This document shows, one piece after another, positions 1-5,468 of a stretch of DNA of 5,537 nucleotides. Each line of letters begins with the position of its first letter. The stretch's first letter is position 1. This stretch comes from an uncultured Terriglobales bacterium (GTDB lineage: Bacteria; Acidobacteriota; Terriglobia; Terriglobales; Acidobacteriaceae). The notes under the pieces were generated by a model that saw only the letters and a program-made list of their open reading frames with translations, ran no database searches and was not told the DNA's origin. Made by a program: the position numbers and the translations under genes. The stretch is taken from assembly GCA_955652845.1 (NCBI GenBank), contig CATPBY010000356.1, positions 1-5,537 of the forward strand. Direction: 5' to 3'.

Positions 1-130
1 ACTCATGCGTCTGGCGACTACAGCGCGAGTGTGGTGCATTTTTGACAATACCGCTTCAGGGGCGGCGATCAAGAATGCGCTTGAGCTCCAGCACAATGTC
101 AGGCAGAACCTGGCCCAGAAGTCTGCCTGA
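1..130 (+). CDS. C-terminal end of a DUF72 (YecE-like) protein, partial
   Basis: An open frame enters at the left edge (complete codons from base 2) and runs 42 codons to TGA at 128-130. Its only in-frame ATG, at base 5, is unlikely to be a real start. The translated end contains VWCIFDNTASGAAIKNAL, which matches the conserved C-terminal block of DUF72 proteins: a hydrophobic strand, then F-[DN]-N-[TD], then a helix with A..NA..L. DUF72 proteins are TIM-barrel-like cytoplasmic proteins of about 230-300 residues with no firmly established biochemical role, so roughly 200 residues lie outside the window. The gene converges on the minus-strand gene ending at 173, leaving 42 bp between the stops. 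Its last two sense codons and stop lie within the right arm of a perfect inverted repeat (97-132). The family call rests on a short recognisable motif, so it is probable rather than certain. Confidence 0.68.
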   Translation, partial: LMRLATTARVWCIFDNTASGAAIKNALELQHNVRQNLAQKSA

Positions 131-132
131 CA
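97..132. terminator. Perfect 11-bp inverted repeat across the DUF72 stop codon; possible bidirectional terminator or 3' stabilising hairpin
   Basis: TGTCAGGCAGA at 97-107 and TCTGCCTGACA at 122-132 are exact reverse complements separated by a 14-nt loop. The stem would be strong in RNA from either strand. It lies at the end of the plus-strand gene (stop TGA at 128-130 in the right arm) and about 40 nt after the stop of the convergent minus-strand gene at 173. No run of T follows on either strand (GCTTCAAT on plus, TTGTGCTG on minus), so it is not a canonical intrinsic terminator. Inference: a shared 3'-end hairpin for two convergent transcripts, blocking exonucleases or aiding termination. 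Confidence 0.45.
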
Positions 133-172
133 GCTTCAATTGCGGCTGACAGTGCGTTAATCAGGAAGACGA

Positions 173-559
173 CTAAGCAACATCGCGGTCGTTCTTAACA
201 TTAACGGTGTGCTCATCGACAAGTTGTTCTTTCACCCTCTCCAGAATTTCTTCCGGCAATACACCTTCTTGCAACACTTCCTCCTCGGTCTCGTAGGGCC
301 GATTTTTGATAATCCGATTAGCAGTCCCTTTGCCAACTCCTTCAACACTCATCAGTTCGTGTTTGCTTGCGGTATTCAGGACTTCGGCGACCGCTTCATG
401 CTCAGGAAGCTCAATCTGACCCTTGTCTTCCTCGCCGGCGCGATTCCATAAGTCATTAAAACGCGAAATCATTGTTGCCCGGGTTTTCTTACCCTCCTGC
501 GGCGCCCACAGAAGTCCGACCGCGATTCCCGCGCCCATTCCTGCCAGAAATGCTTTCAT
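173..559 (-). CDS. Membrane-anchored YtxH-like / helix-hairpin-helix fusion protein
   Basis: A 128-residue protein with ATG at 559-557 and TAG at 175-173. The start is supported by a strong ribosome binding site, GGGAGGA at 570-564. Residues 3-19 form a glycine-rich hydrophobic helix with small residues at G7, G9, G11 and G15, followed by an AP-x-x-GKKTR motif (residues 19-27). That is the hallmark of YtxH-like small membrane proteins, and the positive charges after the helix suggest an N-out, C-in topology. Residues 28-60 are a charged, helical linker. Residues 61-113 begin LNTASKHELMSVEGVGKGTA and resemble the ComEA/T2SK-type helix-hairpin-helix module, with the GVG hairpin at 74-76 and a second half around NRPYETEEEVLQEGVLP. 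HhH domains usually bind DNA without sequence specificity, but some mediate protein contacts. The function is unknown. A membrane-tethered nucleic-acid-binding role is an inference. The gene diverges from the kinase gene across 185 bp. Confidence 0.85.
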   Translation of the reverse strand: MKAFLAGMGAGIAVGLLWAPQEGKKTRATMISRFNDLWNRAGEEDKGQIELPEHEAVAEVLNTASKHELMSVEGVGKGTANRIIKNRPYETEEEVLQEGVLPEEILERVKEQLVDEHTVNVKNDRDVA

Positions 560-563
560 CCGA

Positions 564-570
564 TCCTCCC
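564..570 (-). promoter_or_regulatory. Strong ribosome binding site of the YtxH-HhH gene
   Basis: On the minus strand GGGAGGA lies directly upstream of the ATG at 559-557. The core GGAGG is at 569-565 with a 5-nt spacer. It fixes the start of this small gene. Confidence 0.8.
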
Positions 571-691
571 TGAAAAAACGCGACGTATGCCTACAATTTC
601 GATGCTAGAGACATCGTTCAAGCGTTTCCATACGGAGTACACCGCAGATTGTGCTATTCGACACGGGATCCAGGAAGCGAGCAGCGTTGCG

Positions 692-720
692 TTGACTTGA
701 TGATATACGCGGCCTACCAT
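692..720 (+). promoter_or_regulatory. Sigma-70-type promoter of the kinase gene
   Basis: TTGACT at 692-697 matches five of six -35 consensus bases. After a 17-bp spacer comes TACCAT at 715-720, which matches four of six -10 bases. Transcription would begin near 727, giving a leader of about 18 nt before the ATG at 745. This placement argues against the longer in-frame openings at 649 (TTG) and 700 (ATG), both of which lie upstream of the predicted transcript start. Predicted by eye from hexamers only. Confidence 0.55.
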
Positions 721-744
721 GGCCTATCGTGCCGCGGGGTTTCC

Positions 745-3144
745 ATGCAGGGGCAAGTCATTTCCCACTACCGCATCGAAGAAAAACTGGGGGGCGGTGG
801 CATGGGAGTAGTTTACCGGGCGATTGATCTCCGGTTGGGCCGAAGCATAGCCCTTAAATTCCTTCCCCCGGACCTGGTCCGCGATCCCGGCTCGCTGGAG
901 CGTTTCCAGCGCGAGGCCAGGGCGGCATCGGGACTTAATCATCCCAACATCTGCACAATCCATGAAATTGACCAGTTCGAGGGCCAGCCCTTCATTGTGA
1001 TGGAACTGCTCGAGGGGCAGCCGCTGAAGCACACGATCACCGGTCGCCCCCTAAGCAATTCGCGAATCGTCGAGATCACTATCCAGATTGCGGACGCGCT
1101 CGAAGCCGCGCACGAATCCGGAATCATCCATCGCGACCTCAAGCCCGCGAACATCTTTCTGACTAAGCGCGGGCAAGCTAAGGTCCTGGATTTCGGGCTG
1201 GCCAAGCTGGTGACGTCACCCCGGCAAATCAGCGAGGAAAGCGCCACTTCGAATCTCCCTACGCTCAGCGGAACCCATTTGACCAGCACCGGCGTCGCAC
1301 TGGGCACGGTCGCGTACATGTCCCCGGAACAGGCTCGCGGCGAAGAACTGGACCGGCGCAGCGATCTGTTTTCACTGGGCGCCGTGCTTTATGAAATGGC
1401 CACCGGCAGACTGGCCTTCGGCGGCGGAACTACTGCTGTGGTCTTTGAGGCTATCCTGAATCGCGCACCGGTTTCAGCCGTACGTTTGAACCCCGAATTA
1501 TCACCCGACCTGGCATGGATCACCGCCAAGCTCCTGGAAAAAGATCGGCGCTTGCGATACCAGTCGGCCGCCGAACTGCAGGCCGACCTCAAGCGTGTGA
1601 AGCGTGACACTGAGTCGTCCGGAGTTCCAACCTTTGCCACTAACCAGCGCGTTCCGGCCTGGCGTAAGCCAGCCTTGATCGCGGGGGCAGTGATTTTCCT
1701 GCTGCTGCTGATCGTCGTCCTGCTTCCGCACACTTTGCGCGATCGATTGCTTGGCGGGCCTACCCACATTCGATCCATCGCAGTTCTTCCCTTTGTCAAC
1801 ACTGGATCCGACTCCAACGTCGAATACCTGGCCGATGGCGTTACAGAGGGCATTATTGGCAGCCTTTCCCGTGTTCCCGACTTGCGCGTGATGGCCCGGA
1901 GCACGGTTTTCAGCTACAAAGGCCGGGAGGTCAATGCGCAAAAGGTCGGCCGGGAGTTGAATGTCGACGCAGTGCTGATGGGCCGTGTCGCCCAGCGGGG
2001 GGACACTCTCACGATCCAAACCGATCTGGTTAGCGTGTCGGATGGTTCAGAACTTTGGGGTGACCAGTTCAACCGAAAGGTTTCCGATCTGATCGCGGTG
2101 CAAGGCGACATCTCCAAAGAGATTTATGAGAACCTGCGACCCCGGCTCACCGGTGGCGAGGCCACGCAGGTTGCCAAACACGATACAGAGAATTCCGAAG
2201 CATACCAGCTTTATTTGCAGGGCCTGTTTTATTGGAACAAGTGGACGGAAGATGGCTTCAGGAAGGCAATCGACTTTTTCAACCAGGCGGTGGAGAAGGA
2301 TCCTAGCTACGCCAAGGCCTACGCTGGCTTGGCCGACACCTACAATTTTCTGGGCGAGTCCGGCTACATGGCGCCGCATCAAGTCTGGCAAAATGCGAAA
2401 TCGGCTGCTATGCAGGCCGTCAAGCTGGACGATTCACTGCCTGAGGCTCACATTTCGCTGGCTCTGGTTCGGGAGAGCTATGACTGGGATTGGCAGGGCG
2501 CGGAATCCGAATTCAGACGGGCCGTTCAACTGAATTCCAACTCGGCGTCCGCCCACCAGTGGTACGGAGACTTTCTCACACGCATGGGCCGGTTCGATGA
2601 GGCCAGAATGGAGCTGAAGAAAGCCCAGGACCTGGATCCGCTTTCGCTGCTCACCAACACCAGCCTGGGCCGGCTGCTTTACTTTACGCGTCAGTTTGAC
2701 GCGGCGGCGCTGCAACTCACCAAGACTCTGGAGATGGATGAAAAATTCGTACCCGCGCAACATGCCATTGAATCCGCCTACAGTCAGAATGGTAAGTATC
2801 GAGAGGCCATCGCGCAGCGTCAGAAGGTGCTTACTCTCTCGGGCAATCCCGATCTGGCGGCAGCCATCGGGGAAGACTTCAATTCTTCCGGCTATCCCGG
2901 AGTGATGAAGAGTTGGCTGGAAGGTTTGAAGGAAGTATCCAAGCGGGGTTATGTCTCGCCTTACAACATCGCCCAGATTTATGCCCGGCTTGGGGACAAG
3001 AATCAGGCGCTGGCGAACCTCGAGCAAGCTTATAACCAGCGTGACAGCAATCTCACCTACGTTAAGGTTGAACCCGCGTTCGATGAGCTGCGTTCGGACC
3101 CAAAATTTCAGAAAATAGTGCAGCAGCTTGCGCTACCAGACTGA
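745..3144 (+). CDS. Transmembrane Ser/Thr protein kinase with TolB-like domain and TPR tail
   Basis: A 799-residue PknB-type receptor kinase that phosphorylates Ser/Thr on proteins. All key kinase elements are present: glycine loop GGGGMG (16-21), Lys38 in ALKF, alpha-C Glu57, catalytic HRDLKPAN (129-136), DFG (149-151) and SPE (193-195) after GTVAYM. The domain ends near residue 285. A proline/charged linker leads to one membrane helix (about 309-327). A TolB_N/FlgO-like domain follows (about 342-470; IAVLPFVN, YLADGVTEGI, LMGRVAQRGD), then about seven TPR-like helix pairs (481-772). It ends in the motif AFDELRSDPKFQ, typical of these proteins. The kinase should be cytoplasmic and the TolB/TPR region extracytoplasmic, perhaps as a ligand or partner sensor. 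The ATG at 745 is chosen because homologues begin M-x-G-Q-x-I-S-H-Y-R-I, because a promoter lies at 692-720, and because GGGG at 736-739 can act as a weak ribosome binding site. The frame stays open upstream to 649. The activation segment is long and rich in Ser/Thr. Substrates are not evident. Confidence 0.93.
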   Translation: MQGQVISHYRIEEKLGGGGMGVVYRAIDLRLGRSIALKFLPPDLVRDPGSLERFQREARAASGLNHPNICTIHEIDQFEGQPFIVMELLEGQPLKHTITGRPLSNSRIVEITIQIADALEAAHESGIIHRDLKPANIFLTKRGQAKVLDFGLAKLVTSPRQISEESATSNLPTLSGTHLTSTGVALGTVAYMSPEQARGEELDRRSDLFSLGAVLYEMATGRLAFGGGTTAVVFEAILNRAPVSAVRLNPELSPDLAWITAKLLEKDRRLRYQSAAELQADLKRVKRDTESSGVPTFATNQRVPAWRKPALIAGAVIFLLLLIVVLLPHTLRDRLLGGPTHIRSIAVLPFVNTGSDSNVEYLADGVTEGIIGSLSRVPDLRVMARSTVFSYKGREVNAQKVGRELNVDAVLMGRVAQRGDTLTIQTDLVSVSDGSELWGDQFNRKVSDLIAVQGDISKEIYENLRPRLTGGEATQVAKHDTENSEAYQLYLQGLFYWNKWTEDGFRKAIDFFNQAVEKDPSYAKAYAGLADTYNFLGESGYMAPHQVWQNAKSAAMQAVKLDDSLPEAHISLALVRESYDWDWQGAESEFRRAVQLNSNSASAHQWYGDFLTRMGRFDEARMELKKAQDLDPLSLLTNTSLGRLLYFTRQFDAAALQLTKTLEMDEKFVPAQHAIESAYSQNGKYREAIAQRQKVLTLSGNPDLAAAIGEDFNSSGYPGVMKSWLEGLKEVSKRGYVSPYNIAQIYARLGDKNQALANLEQAYNQRDSNLTYVKVEPAFDELRSDPKFQKIVQQLALPD

Positions 3145-3163
3145 AAATTGCGGGCTGGCCGGC

Positions 3164-3655
3164 TCACCGCAGCGGATACCCTGCCTCTCCTGGCAAATGT
3201 CCATCCACCCGCAAGACCTTGGCTCCGGCCTTCACGTCTTTGCTGTCAATGAACGCAATGGCGCCGGGAATCGCAGTGACCAGTTGGTTGGCCATATCAT
3301 TCGAGTACACAACCTTGGGCGCGGTAGCCGACTCCGCCCGGAAAATTTTCGCAATCCAGTATTGTTTAAACTGCGACTCGGACATCTGATAGATAATTTT
3401 TAAAACTACGTCCCGCTCACGGGCTACCGGGGCGCGAATCAGCAGCACCACAGGAATATTCGAGCTCCAGTATTGGCGGTCGCCCAGAAATACTTTCCGC
3501 ACTTCAGGCAGCGTGAGGTTGCTGATCGGGGTGTCCGGGTGCACCACAACCGCGATATCAACGTCATGCCTCTGTGCCGCGAGTGGCGGCGCAAGTGCCA
3601 GGCATAACCAGCTTAAAAGGAGGGCTTGAGATGCGAGTTTCCAATTGGCTGTCAT
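3164..3655 (-). CDS. Secreted single-domain PstS-like substrate-binding protein
   Basis: A 163-residue protein exported to the periplasm. Residues 1-27 form a Sec signal peptide (Lys6, hydrophobic core ALLLSWLCLALAP, likely cleavage LAA-Q at 27/28), leaving about 136 mature residues. The mature part carries the pattern of short proteins annotated as phosphate ABC transporter substrate-binding: IAVVVHPDTPISNLTLPEV (34-52), VFLGDRQYW (55-63), MSESQFKQYWIAKIF (91-105), VVYSNDMANQLV (115-126) and PGAIAFID (130-137). Full PstS proteins have about 300 residues and two lobes, so this is roughly half-sized. No permease or ATPase gene is nearby. The ATG at 3655 is preferred over an in-frame ATG at 3697 because it places the signal peptide at the N-terminus and starts 7 bp after the porin stop. 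No Shine-Dalgarno is visible, which suggests translational coupling to the porin. Phosphate as ligand is inferred from the family label only. Confidence 0.85.
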   Translation of the reverse strand: MTANWKLASQALLLSWLCLALAPPLAAQRHDVDIAVVVHPDTPISNLTLPEVRKVFLGDRQYWSSNIPVVLLIRAPVARERDVVLKIIYQMSESQFKQYWIAKIFRAESATAPKVVYSNDMANQLVTAIPGAIAFIDSKDVKAGAKVLRVDGHLPGEAGYPLR

Positions 3656-3662
3656 GAGCGTG

Positions 3663-4916
3663 TCAAAAGGTAAACGCGGTCTGGAAAAACGCTCCATTTA
3701 CGCGAGGCTCGCCTACCCCGTGGCGGCTATTCCGATATTCGCCCTTGAACGCCGCGTAGGTCGTTATATCGTACCGCACCCCAAGGGTTGAACCGGAAAG
3801 ATCCAGCACATCCGCTAGTGTGGGATCGGTCTCGGGCTTATGAATATGCTCAAACCGGTAGTAGGGCTTCCATTTGCTCTGCTGCCAGGGAAGCCGGTAG
3901 GCCAGCTGAATATAGAACGCCTGGCTGTCCCAGGTAATGGAAGTAAATTCATCGCGATGATGAACATTGGCGAATTCCGCCAGGAATTCCGGCCGTTCTT
4001 TTGTCCATACCACGTCTGCGGCGGTGATCCACTCGCCAAAATTCTGTCCCGGCTTGGGGGTCAGCTTGTCACGATATACCGATGCGCCCACCTGGAATCC
4101 ATAAAATCGCGGCGGCCGGGCGTAAACGTTGGCCACCCACGCCCGGTTGTCATTGGAATCGCCGCTGTCTCCAGCCTTGCTCAGGAATGAAGAACGCCCA
4201 TTGCCGAGGCCGACGTTGTACCCCAAGCCGAGGCCCCCTGAGGGAATGTTTCCTTCCGCTTCCAAACCTACAAAATGCGTGGGAATGAATGTTCCTCCAA
4301 ACTTGATCATTTCAGGTCGCGCGATGGTTGTTTGCAACCATGCCCCGTGGTGAAAGGCGGCATTCCAATATCCAATCGGCGTGTGATATTTACCGAAAGA
4401 CAGCTTGAAGAAGTCGTTATAGTCATAGCGGATGATGGTGCGTTCCACGCTAAGTTCATAGCTGCTCGGTTGCGCCGTAAAGCTGACTTCGCCGAAATAG
4501 CTGACCTTTTCTGACAAAGGGGAAGCGAGATGGAGCACAAGTTGGCCCAGGTTGAACCCACTGATCGAACCTTTCTGGTCCGTTGCCGAAAAATCTACAT
4601 CGCCAAAGCCTCGAATTTGAAGCGACGGAAAACGGCGCTCGGTTTCGCGAGTTTCGCTCATCTCGGCATGTTCGCTGGTCTCTGAAAGTGGTTTTGCGGT
4701 AACCGCTCCGGGCTGCACCCCCGTGGCAGAAGTTTCAGCGGCACTGGCCATTTGTTTGCGTTCATGGTCCTCAAGCTCATTGATCCGCTTCTCCATTTGT
4801 TGGATTCGCAGCAGCAGACTCTGCACCGTGGGTTCGCTGTCCGCTGGCGTGGGTGATTGCGCCAGCGCGCTAGTGGTTAACATGAGAAAAAGCAACCGAA
4901 GTCTGCGCCAACCCAT
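3663..4916 (-). CDS. Outer-membrane porin-like beta-barrel with N-terminal coiled coil
   Basis: A 417-residue outer-membrane protein. Residues 1-19 are a Sec signal peptide (WRRLR, then LLFLMLTTSALA, cleavage before Gln20). Residues 30-57 form a heptad-like coiled coil (VQSLLLRIQQMEKRINELED), of the sort that trimerises porins on the periplasmic side. Residues 58-95 are a Ser/Thr/Ala/Glu-rich linker. From about 99 to 417 the chain alternates polar and aromatic residues as in beta-barrel strands, for example LQIRGFGDVDFS, FFKLSFGKYHTPIGYW, FYGFQVGASVYRDKL and TLGVRYDITTYAAFKGEYR. It ends in AFTF; a C-terminal Phe is the usual signal for BAM-assisted barrel insertion. The GKYHTPIGYW block recalls phosphate-selective porin (OprO/OprP)-like families, but substrate specificity cannot be read from sequence. 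The ATG at 4916 is fixed by AGGAGG with a 6-nt spacer and by the signal peptide; the frame opens earlier, at 4958, without such support. It is the first gene of an operon with the downstream binding protein. Confidence 0.88.
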   Translation of the reverse strand: MGWRRLRLLFLMLTTSALAQSPTPADSEPTVQSLLLRIQQMEKRINELEDHERKQMASAAETSATGVQPGAVTAKPLSETSEHAEMSETRETERRFPSLQIRGFGDVDFSATDQKGSISGFNLGQLVLHLASPLSEKVSYFGEVSFTAQPSSYELSVERTIIRYDYNDFFKLSFGKYHTPIGYWNAAFHHGAWLQTTIARPEMIKFGGTFIPTHFVGLEAEGNIPSGGLGLGYNVGLGNGRSSFLSKAGDSGDSNDNRAWVANVYARPPRFYGFQVGASVYRDKLTPKPGQNFGEWITAADVVWTKERPEFLAEFANVHHRDEFTSITWDSQAFYIQLAYRLPWQQSKWKPYYRFEHIHKPETDPTLADVLDLSGSTLGVRYDITTYAAFKGEYRNSRHGVGEPRVNGAFFQTAFTF

Positions 4917-4922
4917 AAGTCG

Positions 4923-4928
4923 CCTCCT
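4923..4928 (-). promoter_or_regulatory. Consensus ribosome binding site of the porin gene
   Basis: AGGAGG on the minus strand lies 6 nt upstream of the ATG at 4916-4914. It is a full anti-Shine-Dalgarno match and selects this start over the in-frame ATG at 4958, 42 bases upstream. It suggests high expression. Confidence 0.85.
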
Positions 4929-5001
4929 GATATTCAATCGCCGGTGTGTCAGCAGCACCAGCCGTTACATGTGACGAGATGCCCAGAAAAATTTCGCAGC
5001 C

Positions 5002-5029
5002 AGTCTAGTACGAGGAAGAGCTTTGTCAA
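5002..5029 (-). promoter_or_regulatory. Sigma-70-type promoter of the porin / binding-protein operon
   Basis: On the minus strand a perfect TTGACA (5029-5024) is followed, after 16 bp, by TAGACT (5007-5002), which matches four of six -10 bases. Transcription would start near 4995, giving a leader of about 79 nt before the porin ATG at 4916. The promoter sits in the 185-bp gap between the HTH gene stop (5102) and the porin, so the porin operon can be transcribed independently of the HTH gene. No clear inverted-repeat operator was seen in the gap. Confidence 0.6.
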
Positions 5030-5101
5030 AGCGTGGATTGTGCGTCGGGAGCGTGTCGCAGGAGAAGGAAGATTGCTTGCTGGAAGAAGATAAGGAGCCG
5101 G

Positions 5102-5425
5102 TTAACGTTTTTTCGGCCCAGGCGCTCTCGCACTCTGGCGTTTTTCGCTTCGGATATAAGAAAGCCCGCGCTTCAATTCCGCGGACAAATCTGTGTCCCC
5201 AGTGGCCACATGAACGGGTTCGCCGGCCGATTCTCGGCCCAACCATGCGTTCAGTTCTTCCGAATTCGCAACTACGAACCTGCCCTGCCGCATGACTGGC
5301 ATTCCAGTGCCAGCCCACCGCTCAGCGACAGAGACAGGCTGACCCAAAAAGCGTGCAATCTGCTGCCAGCCCTTCAGCAATCCGGATGGGGGGTGGGGAA
5401 CTTGCTTTTGAGCGCGCTTGGCCAT
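5102..5425 (-). CDS. Small excisionase/MerR-like helix-turn-helix DNA-binding protein
   Basis: A 107-residue protein with ATG at 5425-5423 and TAA at 5104-5102. Residues 17-62 form a winged HTH of the excisionase/MerR-like type: LKGWQQIARFLGQPVSVAER (17-36; the two helices of the HTH), then a short wing with GMPVMRQGRFVVA, then a helix EELNAWLG in which the AWL ending is characteristic. Acidobacterial genomes carry many such domains with the pattern L-x-x-W-x-x-I-A-x-x-L-G...V-x-R-W...G-[LM]-P-V, either alone or fused to TolB/TPR regions. Here it is free-standing, with a polar tail ending in very basic residues (KRQSARAPGPKKR), possibly an additional DNA contact. No phage integrase is nearby, so a transcription regulator is more likely than a true excisionase. 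The upstream Shine-Dalgarno is weak (GTGAG-like). It sits on the same strand just upstream of the porin operon, making that operon a candidate target; this is inference. Confidence 0.8.
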   Translation of the reverse strand: MAKRAQKQVPHPPSGLLKGWQQIARFLGQPVSVAERWAGTGMPVMRQGRFVVANSEELNAWLGRESAGEPVHVATGDTDLSAELKRGLSYIRSEKRQSARAPGPKKR

Positions 5426-5468
5426 CGAATTTGCTCACGCCGTCAGGATGACATTTCCGGGGACGCTT

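Noticed and set aside
593..621. Possible minus-strand promoter for the YtxH-HhH gene: TTGAAC (621-616), 17 bp, AATTGT (598-593)
   Set aside because: The -10 matches only three of six consensus bases, and a small CGATG/CATCG inverted repeat at 600-616 is too short to call an operator. Left out of the feature list.
649..744. N-terminal extension of the kinase from TTG 649 or ATG 700
   Set aside because: The extra residues do not resemble the family N-terminus, neither start has a ribosome binding site, and a promoter lies within the extension.
1389..2019. Long minus-strand open frames opposite the kinase gene (171 and 172 codons)
   Set aside because: They are antisense shadows of a G+C-rich coding region. 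They have no recognisable domains and overlap an unmistakable gene.
3587..3604. Cys18 in the binding-protein signal peptide as a possible lipobox
   Set aside because: The residues before it are S-W-L, with no Gly/Ala/Ser at -1, and the hydrophobic core continues beyond it. A signal peptidase I site at LAA-Q fits better.
3840..4514. Plus-strand open frames opposite the porin gene
   Set aside because: They are short, lie inside a well-supported porin gene and show no family motif or credible start signal.
4871..4916. Twin-arginine (Tat) signal in the porin N-terminus (WRRLR)
   Set aside because: It lacks the S-R-R-x-F-L-K pattern. Outer-membrane barrels use the Sec route and this segment is a normal Sec signal.
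4965..5318. Minus-strand open frame of 117 codons overlapping the HTH gene and the porin promoter region
   Set aside because: It overlaps the HTH gene in another frame, has low-complexity Arg-rich composition without domains, and lacks a ribosome binding site.
5426..5468. Minus-strand TGTCATCCTGA stretch reminiscent of a dispersed repeat seen in many soil-bacterial genomes
   Set aside because: Only about 11 bases resemble it, the palindromic continuation is absent, and no second copy occurs in the window. Not supportable as a repeat.
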